Below are positions 1-6,209 of a stretch of 6,445 bases of DNA, piece after piece. Made by a program: the position numbers and the translations under genes. Position 1 is the first letter of the stretch. Every line of letters begins with the position of its first letter. Below the pieces are notes generated by a model. The model was given only the letters and a program-made list of their open reading frames with translations. It was not told the origin of the DNA and ran no database searches. The DNA comes from Planctomycetaceae bacterium (GTDB lineage Bacteria; Planctomycetota; Planctomycetia; Pirellulales; Thermoguttaceae): assembly GCA_031288765.1 (NCBI GenBank), contig JAITQV010000266.1:1-6445 (forward strand). Direction: 5' to 3'.

Positions 1-822
1 AGAACCACTGGTGCTGTCGGTGTTGCTGATCCTGCAGAGTGGCGAACACCTTGGACAGTTGCTCTTTTGCCCTTTATTGAGCAACAATCTCTTTGGGCAG
101 AATATTGTCCTCATGTCAAAATGGATGACAATATTTCCGGAACTCCGGTAGGAAATCCCGGAAAAAATTATTTACTTGGTCAATCTAATATTACGGCATT
201 TTCTTGTCCTAGTGATCAGGAAGCCGGAAAATTATTTACTTCCTCCTACTCGACAATGGAATTTCGAAAAGCCTCATATCGTGGTATTGGCGGACGAACG
301 GGAAGTTGGGCAAATTGGTGGTGGGAATCCGGCGGACACGCAACTCTTCCAAACTATCGTGGTATTTTTCACATGATTGGATACAATAACGATGGTGGAA
401 CAGGAGGTATTCGGCAATTGTTTTTTGAAACGTTTTCTTCAATTACTGACGGAACAAGCAATACATCAATGATTTCCGAACGGCATACACCATTAGATAG
501 TCTTACCAGTGTAACTGCTTGGGCGGGACCGATTCCACATTATCAAGTTTCGACAGTGGCAGCTTATTCACCAACACTCAAAGCAACCTATTCTCACATC
601 AATTGCCAAACGATGTTTGCCGCTGTTGCAGCAGGCGGAATGGTTGCTGCGACAACGGGAAATTACATGTGTGCACGTTCATTCGGATCATTTCATTCAG
701 GCGGTGTTAATACGTGTTTGGGCGATGCTTCCGTGAGATTTGTTTCAGAAAATACCAATCCCAATATCTGGGCTGCCTACGCCACCGTTTCAAATGATGA
801 AAATACGGAAGCGTTACCGTAG
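1..822 (+). CDS. DUF1559 (pilin-like, H-x9-D C-terminus) protein, 5' end cut off by the window
   Basis: The frame is open from base 1, so the first 273 visible residues are the middle and C-terminal part of a longer protein; the TTG at 67 is an internal Leu, not a start. Visible DUF1559 landmarks are TPWTVALLPFIEQQSLW (residues 16-32), FSCPSD (67-72), ITDGTSNT followed by a conserved Glu (about 148-160), and the C-terminal HSGGVNTCLGDASVRFVS. There His232 and Asp242 give the H-x9-D spacing, but the usual following Gly is Ala (DA instead of DG). Family knowledge: these proteins normally begin with a type IV pilin-like prepilin/methylation segment, which would lie outside this window; they are numerous in planctomycetes and probably sit in the envelope, but their role is unknown. 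Three Trp in a row (WWW, near residue 107) is a local oddity. The next gene starts 55 bp downstream on the same strand. Family call is firm; function is not. Confidence 0.93.
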   Translation, partial: RTTGAVGVADPAEWRTPWTVALLPFIEQQSLWAEYCPHVKMDDNISGTPVGNPGKNYLLGQSNITAFSCPSDQEAGKLFTSSYSTMEFRKASYRGIGGRTGSWANWWWESGGHATLPNYRGIFHMIGYNNDGGTGGIRQLFFETFSSITDGTSNTSMISERHTPLDSLTSVTAWAGPIPHYQVSTVAAYSPTLKATYSHINCQTMFAAVAAGGMVAATTGNYMCARSFGSFHSGGVNTCLGDASVRFVSENTNPNIWAAYATVSNDENTEALP

Positions 823-877
823 ATTTCATTTTTTGATTGCTTTTTAAATTTCAACTACTTTTTCCAAAACACATATT

Positions 878-2125
878 ATGAAACACTTACATTTGTTTTT
901 TCTTTTGTTGATTATTTTTGTTGCGATTTCAGCAGTTCACACTTTTGCGGAAGAGTTTTGTATTGATGCTGATTTTCCCGGTGGTAATATTAAAGTTCTT
1001 GGTATTGATGGTGATACGGTTAGATTACAGCAAGACCTTCGTGATACCGCCGGAAGTTGGTTTTATTGGTCATTTCGTATTCGTGGAGCCGAAGGACGGA
1101 CATTGAATTTCGTTTTTACGGAAGGAGTTATCGGTGTACGCGGTCCGGCAGTCAGTACCGATAACGGTTTAACATGGTGTTGGCTGGGTGATCTAGGGTT
1201 CTCCGCAACAAAATTTCAATACCGGTTCGGAACAGATGAAAAGGAAGTGTTTTTCAGTCAGGGTATGAATTATACAGAAAAAGACCTCAAACGTTTTCTT
1301 GAAAAGTACAAAGATAATCCGAATCTGAAGATCGAAACACTTTGTAAAACGAAAAAAGGACGTAGTGTCGAATTACTTCGGATTTTCAATAACAAAAAAG
1401 TCCCTGATTTTAAGGTGTTTTTATCATCACGGCATCACTGTGCTGAAATGACGCCAACCTATTCTTTGGAAGGAATTATTGAAACGGTTCTTTCCGATAC
1501 GGACGACGGGCGTTGGTTTCGTGAACATGTTGATTTTTTTATTGTTCCGTTTGTCGATAAAGACGGAGTGGAAGATGGTGATCAAGGTAAGAACCGCAAA
1601 CCACATGACCATAACCGCGATTATATTCAGCGAATCCACGAATCTGTTCAGGCAATTACTGAACAGATTCCGAAATGGTTGGACGGTAAACCGTTGTTTT
1701 ATTTGGATATGCATTGCCCTTGGTTACGCGGCGGTAGTGATCCGCTTCACCTTGAAAAGGGAACAAATGAGTACGTTTATTTTGTCGGAATTGATCCCAA
1801 AGAATTTGAGTTTGGCGAAAACTCATGGAAAGGAGTACAACGTTTTGGTACGATTTTAGAAAAAGAAAGAAAAGGTACAATTCCCTATCGGGCATTAAAC
1901 AATTTACCGTTTGGCGTTTCGTGGAATACCGGAGCCAATAAGAAAACAGCAAATTTACAAAAAAGCGATGAATGGGGGGCAACACTTCCCAATGTGGTTT
2001 TTTCCTCCGCCATTGAAATTCCGTTTGCCAACGCGGAAGGTGTTGTTGTTGATACAAATTCTGCCAAAGCACTTGGTTGTGATCTGGCACGATCAATCCG
2101 AATTTATTTGGAAACATTGGAATAA
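878..2125 (+). CDS. Exported M14 family zinc carboxypeptidase, CCP-like
   Basis: A 415-residue predicted metallocarboxypeptidase that would remove C-terminal residues from an unknown peptide or protein substrate outside the cytoplasm. Residues 1-24 form a signal peptide (short basic start, Leu/Ile/Phe-rich core, likely cut after HTFA). Residues about 25-128 are a beta-rich N-terminal domain like that of cytosolic carboxypeptidases (CCPs), and the catalytic domain follows from about 130 (QGMNYTEKDLKRFLEKY resembles the CCP linker). Zinc ligands are readable as His187 and Glu190 (RHHCAE) and His279 (YLDMHCPW). Arg240 and Asn246-Arg247 (GKNRKPHDHNRDY) match the substrate-binding arginines, and Glu380 (SSAIEIPFA) the catalytic base. 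The NPDG motif is altered to DKDG (227-230). The ATG at 878 starts the signal peptide directly and has no Shine-Dalgarno. All key residues are present, so it is probably active. Bacterial M14 proteins of this type are mostly uncharacterised; specificity cannot be inferred. Confidence 0.9.
   Translation: MKHLHLFFLLLIIFVAISAVHTFAEEFCIDADFPGGNIKVLGIDGDTVRLQQDLRDTAGSWFYWSFRIRGAEGRTLNFVFTEGVIGVRGPAVSTDNGLTWCWLGDLGFSATKFQYRFGTDEKEVFFSQGMNYTEKDLKRFLEKYKDNPNLKIETLCKTKKGRSVELLRIFNNKKVPDFKVFLSSRHHCAEMTPTYSLEGIIETVLSDTDDGRWFREHVDFFIVPFVDKDGVEDGDQGKNRKPHDHNRDYIQRIHESVQAITEQIPKWLDGKPLFYLDMHCPWLRGGSDPLHLEKGTNEYVYFVGIDPKEFEFGENSWKGVQRFGTILEKERKGTIPYRALNNLPFGVSWNTGANKKTANLQKSDEWGATLPNVVFSSAIEIPFANAEGVVVDTNSAKALGCDLARSIRIYLETLE
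1640..1670. repeat. Perfect 12-bp inverted repeat inside the carboxypeptidase gene
   Basis: GAATCTGTTCAG (1640-1651) pairs exactly with CTGAACAGATTC (1659-1670) across a 7-base loop. It lies in frame over codons 255-265 (ESVQAITEQIP), between the arginine motif and the third zinc ligand, so it adds no frameshift. In mRNA this would be a stable hairpin. It could be chance, an mRNA structure or a DNA-binding site; the sequence does not tell which. Confidence 0.85.
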
Positions 2126-2225
2126 CATCGTAAAACCGGAAATTTCCGTGAAACTAATGTTCCATCAAAACTTCCGGTTCAATTTTGTACAATATATTTT
2201 CAACTCCATCAATTAGTATAAATCA
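2126..2225 (+). other. Spacer between carboxypeptidase and lipoprotein genes, with dyad symmetry
   Basis: This 100-bp spacer holds an inverted repeat, AACCGGAA (2134-2141) and TTCCGGTT (2172-2179), with a 30-base interval. The left arm overlaps a perfect 12-bp palindrome CGGAAATTTCCG (2137-2148). No U-run follows, so a factor-independent terminator is not supported. TACAAT at 2188-2193, 32 bp before the lipoprotein ATG, resembles a -10 box but lacks a good -35 partner. Co-transcription of the two genes or a weak separate promoter are both possible. Confidence 0.35.
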
Positions 2226-2681
2226 ATGACTTCCAAAAATATAATACAATATTTAATTTTATTTTTCGTTTTGTTTCTTTTTATCGGTTGCGGACAAAGT
2301 ACTGTTTCTGTAACGGGTGAGGTATTTTATGACGGCAAACCGGCACCGGATATTTCCGTTCTTTTTGAACCGAAAAGTGAATCAACACGTGTTGCCGATG
2401 CCGGTCTTGCGGTTACAGATTCCGGCGGACGGTTTAGAGTGTTTTCAACAGGTGCCAAAAAAAGAAACGGTATTGAACTTGGTGAATATACCGTATTTAT
2501 GGGTTGGAAAAACCCAGACGCTACGGATGATATACCCGAAGGCGCAACAATTAAACCGGTAAATTCGCTCTACAAGTTTCCCGAAAAACTCATTAACGGC
2601 AATGTTGTTATTACGGTTAATCGCGACAGTAACAATCGATTTGTTTTTCGCGTAACCGCTGATGATATAACGTGGGAATAA
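2226..2681 (+). CDS. Small lipoprotein with transthyretin/carboxypeptidase-regulatory-like domain
   Basis: A 151-residue protein with a hydrophobic segment (6-20) ending in the lipobox FIGC, so Cys22 is the likely lipidated residue after signal peptidase II cleavage. The mature part opens with VSVTGEVFYDGKPAPDISVLFEP (27-49), the typical start of the beta-sandwich domain in the many small planctomycete lipoproteins annotated as carboxypeptidase regulatory-like. TDSGGRFRV (64-72) and LGEYTVFMG (85-93) are the next expected strands, and a closing strand NRFVFRVTAD (137-146) ends it. There is no catalytic motif; the 'carboxypeptidase' in the domain name refers to a fold and does not link it functionally to the upstream peptidase. 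Such lipoproteins often lie next to DUF1559 genes, which fits the gene two positions upstream. The ATG at 2226 has no Shine-Dalgarno. A binding or structural envelope role is plausible but unproven. Confidence 0.85.
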   Translation: MTSKNIIQYLILFFVLFLFIGCGQSTVSVTGEVFYDGKPAPDISVLFEPKSESTRVADAGLAVTDSGGRFRVFSTGAKKRNGIELGEYTVFMGWKNPDATDDIPEGATIKPVNSLYKFPEKLINGNVVITVNRDSNNRFVFRVTADDITWE

Positions 2682-2737
2682 CCCAAAGAGTTGGAAAATC
2701 GCTCAAAACAAAAAACCAAACAACCTTTTTATCATAA
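2682..2737. other. Convergent 56-bp junction without a recognisable terminator
   Basis: The lipoprotein gene (plus) and leuS (minus) end facing each other here. The junction is A/T-rich, with an A-run on the plus strand (2705-2720, giving a U-rich stretch for leuS transcripts), but I find no GC-rich hairpin on either strand. Termination may be factor-dependent or lie inside the neighbouring genes. Confidence 0.4.
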
Positions 2738-5629
2738 TTATTTTACGACAAAGTTGACCGTTTTGCCGCAAATAATAATTTTTTTGATAACCGTTTTACC
2801 TTGCAGCAATCCGGCAATTTTAGTATCGGAAAGAGCGGTTTGCTCCAACTCCTTTTCATCTGCGTTTGCCGGAACCAAGATTTTTGAACGCAATTTGCCG
2901 TTAATTGATACAGGAATTTCCAGCGTTGTCTCCAAAATTGCCGATTCATCGTAAACAGGCCACGGTTCATAAGCCAATGTGTTACGATGCCCCAGAATCT
3001 GCCATAATTCCTCCGCAATATGCGGCGCAAACGGCGATAATAATAATGTAAACCGCTCCATCACCGGTTTCGGACGAACCCGCTCTTTCAAGAAAAAATT
3101 GGTAAATTCCATCATTCGGGCAATCGCCGTGTTGAATGACATATTGCGAATGTCTTCCGTTACGGATTTGATTGTTTTGTGTAAAATCCGGTTTTGTTCT
3201 TCTGTCGGCGCAACATTTTGAACGGACGGTTCCAACTCCGGCTGCTCTGATGTAACAGAAACAATCATCTTCCAAACCCGTTCCAAAAAACCGCGCACGC
3301 CGTGAACTCCGTCCATCGACCAAGGCTTAACCGATTCCAGCGGTCCCATAAACATTTCGTACAACCTCAACGCATCCGCTCCGTAATTTTCCACCACTTC
3401 GTCGGGATTCACTACATTACCTCGGCTTTTTGACATTTTATTTGCCCTGCTGTCCACATGAATTTCATTTTGATCACCGGTATTGATCAGAACAAAATTT
3501 TCACCTTTTTTCGTAACTTGTCCGGCATCCAGTTTTACGGATTCAAGTTTTGTACCGTCGGATTTTAACGTACCGATTCCGTCACGATCAATATTCACCT
3601 GTGTTGCGGAAATCCAGTTGCCGCCGGAATCTTTGAATCCGGTAAATTCCGTTTCGCCAAGAATCATTCCCTGATTAACAAGTTTTTGAAACGGTTCGGG
3701 ATGCGAAACAATTCCGTAATCATACAATACTTTATGCCAAAACCGCGCGTACAATAAATGCAATACGGCGTGTTCCGCACCGCCGACATAAAGATCAACC
3801 GGCATCCATTTCTTTTCAAGTTGCGGATCAACAATCGCCGTGTTATTTTCCGGATCAATAAAACGCAGATAATACCAGCATGAACCAGCCCATTGCGGCA
3901 TTGTATTTGTTTCACGTTTATATTTTTTTCCGTTACGTTCTACAAACAGCCATTCGGGCGGAGCCTGTTCCAGCGGCGGTTCCGGCGAATTATGTTGCGC
4001 ATCGAATTTCAACTCTTTGGGAATATCCAGCGGCAGTTCCGAAAATTCCAGCGGCACGGTTTTTCCGGTACGATTATTGTCGGCGTCAATTTCGTGCAAA
4101 ATCGGAAACGGTTCCCCCCAAAAATGCTGCCGACTGAAAAGCCAGTCACGGAGTTTGTAATTTACCGCTTTGCGTCCGATTCCGGCATAGCTCATATCAC
4201 GCGTTATTCGTTCCTTAAATTTCGCCGTCATCACGCCGTTGTACACGCCGCTGTTCACCGCAACTCCCGACTCGGTAAACGCTTCAAAATCAACACCGAC
4301 ACGCACCGTACCGTCCGCAGACCGGACAACCTGAACAATCGGCAGCTGAAATTGTTTCGCAAACTCAAAGTCCCGCGAGTCATGAGCCGGAACCGCCATA
4401 ATCGCGCCGGTTCCATACGAACTCAGTACATAATCGGCAACCCAAATCGGAATCGGTTCATTATTGACCGGATTCAAAGCGTAAGAACCCGTAAAAACAC
4501 CGGTCTTTTCTTTTGCCAAATCCGTCCGGTCAAGATCGCTTTTCGAAGCAGTTTGCGCACAATATTTTTCAACGGCTTCCTGTTGCGCATCGGTCGTCAA
4601 CCGTTTAACAAAAGGATGTTCCGGCGCAATCACCATGTAGGTTGCCCCAAATAACGTATCAGGACGAGTCGTGTAAATCCGTAACACATCGGCATCAGGT
4701 TTGTACGGAAAACCCGATTGCCGGCGGTTTTGTTTCCACGCGTCGTATTCTTTTTCAATGGATTTGCGCCACGATTTGGGACCGTCGATATGAACATTTA
4801 ATTTTCCGGTTTCCGTGTTTGTTTTTTTTGTGCCGATAAAGAAATCGACTTCAGCTCCGGTGCTGCGACCGATCCAATTTCGTTGCAAAGCCTTAATTCC
4901 TTCCGACCAATCCAGACCTTCGAGATCGGATTCGAGACGGTCGGCATACGCGGTAATCCGTAACATCCATTGACGGAGCGGCATTCGTATCACCGGATGA
5001 TTCCCGCGTTCGCTTCGCCCTTGAATCACTTCCTCATTCGCCAACACCGTTCCCAACGCCGGACACCAATTTACCGGCGCTTCAATCTGATACGCCAAAC
5101 GGTGTTCATTTTTGTACGTTTCTATATCGGTTACATTATCGGGAACCGGCAGTTCGGAAATGGGTCTGCCGCGTTGTTCGTCGGAATCAAACCAAGTGTT
5201 GTAGAGGAGCAGGAAAATGTATTGTGTCCAGCGGAAATATTGAATATCGGTTGTTGCAATTTCCCGGCTCCAATCGTATGAAAAGCCGAGCATTTTGAGT
5301 TGGCGCCGGAAATTAGCGATATTTGTTTCGGTGATTGTTCGCGGCGGAATACCGGTTTTTTTCGCCTGTTGTTCGGCTGGCAAACCGAAGGCGTCCCAAC
5401 CCATCGGATGCAAAACGGTTGTCCCGTTCATTCGTTCAAAACGGCAGACAATATCTGTTGCCGTATATCCTTCGGGATGCCCGACGTGCAAACCGTTTGC
5501 ACTGGGATACGGGAACATGTCCAACACATATATTTTTTTCTTACCGGGCAATTGGGGAGTTTCAAATGTTTTGTTGGTTTCCCAATAAGTTTGCCATTTC
5601 GGTTCAATTATTGCCGGATTGTATTTCAT
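2738..5629 (-). CDS. leuS: Leucine--tRNA ligase (leucyl-tRNA synthetase)
   Basis: Cytoplasmic class Ia synthetase that charges tRNA-Leu with leucine using ATP and hydrolyses mischarged products. The protein is complete at 963 residues. The HIGH box is HVGH (48-51, in PSANGLHVGH) and the KMSKS box is exact (731-735). The CP1 editing domain (about 255-455) shows TTRPDT (320-325) and GTGAIMAVPAHDSRD (406-420). WAGSCWYYLRF (580-590) and GGAEHAVLHLLYARFWHKVLYD (616-637) belong to the catalytic core. Residues about 656-728 are the leucine-specific insert before KMSKS, followed by the helical anticodon-binding domain (about 755-900) and a C-terminal domain (VSINGKLRSKILVP, 907-920). It is about 100 residues longer than the E. 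coli enzyme, partly from extra sequence (about 266-312) just before TTRPDT. The E. coli CCWRC zinc-type cysteines are replaced by GRSERGNHP (204-212), as in many bacteria. ATG at 5629-5627 begins the normal N-terminus MKYNPAIIEPKWQ and lacks a Shine-Dalgarno. Confidence 0.99.
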   Translation of the reverse strand: MKYNPAIIEPKWQTYWETNKTFETPQLPGKKKIYVLDMFPYPSANGLHVGHPEGYTATDIVCRFERMNGTTVLHPMGWDAFGLPAEQQAKKTGIPPRTITETNIANFRRQLKMLGFSYDWSREIATTDIQYFRWTQYIFLLLYNTWFDSDEQRGRPISELPVPDNVTDIETYKNEHRLAYQIEAPVNWCPALGTVLANEEVIQGRSERGNHPVIRMPLRQWMLRITAYADRLESDLEGLDWSEGIKALQRNWIGRSTGAEVDFFIGTKKTNTETGKLNVHIDGPKSWRKSIEKEYDAWKQNRRQSGFPYKPDADVLRIYTTRPDTLFGATYMVIAPEHPFVKRLTTDAQQEAVEKYCAQTASKSDLDRTDLAKEKTGVFTGSYALNPVNNEPIPIWVADYVLSSYGTGAIMAVPAHDSRDFEFAKQFQLPIVQVVRSADGTVRVGVDFEAFTESGVAVNSGVYNGVMTAKFKERITRDMSYAGIGRKAVNYKLRDWLFSRQHFWGEPFPILHEIDADNNRTGKTVPLEFSELPLDIPKELKFDAQHNSPEPPLEQAPPEWLFVERNGKKYKRETNTMPQWAGSCWYYLRFIDPENNTAIVDPQLEKKWMPVDLYVGGAEHAVLHLLYARFWHKVLYDYGIVSHPEPFQKLVNQGMILGETEFTGFKDSGGNWISATQVNIDRDGIGTLKSDGTKLESVKLDAGQVTKKGENFVLINTGDQNEIHVDSRANKMSKSRGNVVNPDEVVENYGADALRLYEMFMGPLESVKPWSMDGVHGVRGFLERVWKMIVSVTSEQPELEPSVQNVAPTEEQNRILHKTIKSVTEDIRNMSFNTAIARMMEFTNFFLKERVRPKPVMERFTLLLSPFAPHIAEELWQILGHRNTLAYEPWPVYDESAILETTLEIPVSINGKLRSKILVPANADEKELEQTALSDTKIAGLLQGKTVIKKIIICGKTVNFVVK

Positions 5630-5694
5630 GGGATGATTTAAAAACTAAAAATAAAAAACACGGAATTAAATGTAAAGATTCATTTTGCAATTTC

Positions 5695-5714
5695 GGTATT
5701 TTACATTGAATACC
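5695..5714. repeat. Inverted repeat overlapping the proximal leuS promoter
   Basis: GGTATT (5695-5700) and AATACC (5709-5714) are exact reverse complements separated by 8 bases. The repeat covers the minus-strand -10 candidate and half of its spacer, a position where a bound repressor would block polymerase. It might equally be chance in A/T-rich DNA. No known operator consensus is recognised. Confidence 0.4.
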
Positions 5715-5725
5715 AATCTTTTCAA
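5698..5725 (-). promoter_or_regulatory. Candidate proximal leuS promoter
   Basis: Reading the minus strand, TTGAAA (5725-5720) and TAAAAT (5703-5698) are each one base away from the sigma-70 type consensus, with a 16-bp spacer. Transcription would begin near 5690, leaving a leader of about 60 nt before the leuS ATG at 5629. Matches of this quality do occur by chance in A/T-rich DNA, so this is a candidate only. Confidence 0.45.
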
Positions 5726-5766
5726 GAGTTACCAACGATTTTTTGTAATATTTCACAGGAATCTTT

Positions 5767-5795
5767 TTGAAAACGGTATTTTCATAAATTATACT
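5767..5795 (+). promoter_or_regulatory. Candidate plus-strand promoter, no gene behind it
   Basis: TTGAAA (5767-5772), a 17-bp spacer and TATACT (5790-5795) form a good sigma-70-like match on the plus strand. Its -10 overlaps the minus-strand TATAAT at 5793-5788. A transcript would start near 5802 and run into the repeat region, where I find no gene, so it would be a noncoding RNA or the match is chance. Confidence 0.25.
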
Positions 5796-5818
5796 CTGCA
5801 AGGTCATCTGCAAGATCA
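5788..5818 (-). promoter_or_regulatory. Candidate distal leuS promoter with direct repeats in place of a -35 box
   Basis: On the minus strand a perfect TATAAT (5793-5788) has no -35 match at the usual 16-18 bp spacing. Instead two 12-bp direct repeats fill the region immediately upstream (5818-5795), one base from the -10. Known activator-dependent promoters of the PhoB/OmpR type have repeated 11-bp half-sites in place of a -35, so an activator site is a reasonable inference. Transcription would start about 150 nt before leuS. The regulator, if any, is unknown. Confidence 0.35.
5795..5818. repeat. Tandem 12-bp direct repeat upstream of leuS
   Basis: TCTGCAAGGTCA (5795-5806) is followed without a gap by TCTGCAAGATCA (5807-5818), differing at one base. 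The period is close to one helical turn, so a protein binding both copies would lie on one face of the DNA. It abuts the minus-strand TATAAT. Confidence 0.8.
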
Positions 5819-5920
5819 ACAAACAGGTATTTTTTGTTATAGCCCGAAGAGTGAAATTATGCACATTATACATCTTGTAGGGTTAAGATTGAAGGAAAAA
5901 AGTCCGCTGAAATATTACTG

Positions 5921-5976
5921 AAAATCTGCGGATTAATTTTTCCGTGTGTTCCGTGTATTCTGTGGTTAATAAAAAT
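5921..5976 (+). repeat. Intergenic repeat module with three degenerate 9-mers
   Basis: TCCGTGTGT (5941-5949), TCCGTGTAT (5950-5958) and TCTGTGGTT (5959-5967) are consecutive 9-mers of shared form, preceded by AAAATCTGCGGATTAATTTT (5921-5940), which contains a small AATC/GATT hairpin. Phrases of the type 'TCCGTGT..TCCGTGT..TGTGGTT' occur between genes in unrelated bacterial genomes; I recognise the style from memory but cannot verify a family name. No protein is encoded. Confidence 0.5.
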
Positions 5977-6052
5977 AGACAGTTACGTCGCCTAATATCA
6001 CAAAGTGGTACTGCGATTATGTTGAGAGGGCAATTTATGTTTTGTTTTTATT

Positions 6053-6081
6053 TCGATAAATCTCCTATGGAGATTTATTGA
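6053..6081. repeat. Palindromic repeat, 10-bp perfect stem with TAT centre
   Basis: ATAAATCTCC (6056-6065) and GGAGATTTAT (6069-6078) pair exactly around a 3-base centre. One G-T wobble and two further pairs extend the stem to 6053/6081. No U-run follows and no gene ends nearby, so it is not an ordinary terminator. Its core ATCTCCTATGGAGAT closely resembles the hairpin at 6110-6126. Confidence 0.8.
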
Positions 6082-6084
6082 TTT

Positions 6085-6139
6085 GTTGCGTTAATTTTCT
6101 ATTGATAGGGATTTCCTACGGAAATCGGATTGCCGCAAC
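6085..6139. repeat. Nested palindrome: outer 6-bp stem enclosing a 7-bp hairpin
   Basis: GATTTCC (6110-6116) and GGAAATC (6120-6126) pair exactly around TAC. An outer pair, GTTGCG (6085-6090) with CGCAAC (6134-6139), encloses it together with a weak CTAT-TG-ATAG hairpin (6099-6108), so a three-way-junction fold is possible in RNA or single-stranded DNA. The inner core ATTTCCTACGGAAAT is a variant of the core at 6059-6075. Confidence 0.65.
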
Positions 6140-6163
6140 GTATTAAACCCGCTTGTGTCCTCT

Positions 6164-6209
6164 ACTATTCACTATTCACTATTCACTATCAACTATCAAC
6201 TATCAACTA
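6164..6209. repeat. Heptamer tandem array, 3 x ACTATTC + 3 x ACTATCA + ACTA
   Basis: Six uninterrupted 7-bp units and a partial seventh. The first three are ACTATTC (6164-6184), the next three ACTATCA (6185-6205), and ACTA ends the array (6206-6209). The clean switch from one variant to the other suggests each half grew by slippage or duplication of its own unit. Heptameric tandem repeats (STRR type) are established in cyanobacteria and similar arrays occur elsewhere; no function is known. It encodes nothing credible. Confidence 0.92.

Noticed and set aside
67..822. TTG at 67 as the start of the first gene
   Set aside because: The frame is open to base 1 and the residues before it (TPWTVAL) are part of the conserved DUF1559 motif, so the gene begins before the window.
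1656..2117. 153-codon minus-strand open frame within the carboxypeptidase gene
   Set aside because: Antisense shadow of a gene whose plus-strand product carries clear M14 motifs.
3893..4654. 253-codon plus-strand open frame within leuS
   Set aside because: It is antisense to the CP1 editing and catalytic parts of leuS, Arg/Phe/His-rich as expected from the reverse strand, and matches no family.
5630..5760. T-box or leucine-responsive leader for leuS
   Set aside because: No T-box core sequence, no specifier-loop architecture and no terminator/antiterminator pair in the leader.
5604..5873. 89-codon minus-strand open frame upstream of and overlapping the leuS start
   Set aside because: No recognisable motif, Lys/Ile/Leu-rich composition expected of A/T-rich noncoding DNA, overlaps the leuS start in another frame and runs through the promoter-like sites.
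5685..5921. 78-codon plus-strand open frame
   Set aside because: No family resemblance, no ribosome binding site, and it covers the leuS upstream signals; composition is that of translated A/T-rich spacer.
6053..6126. The two A/T-rich hairpins considered as Rho-independent terminators
   Set aside because: No gene ends nearby on either strand and neither stem is followed by a proper U-run.
6164..6209. Heptamer array considered as a CRISPR array or iteron origin
   Set aside because: There are no spacers between units, units are only 7 bp, and no replication-initiator or cas gene is present.
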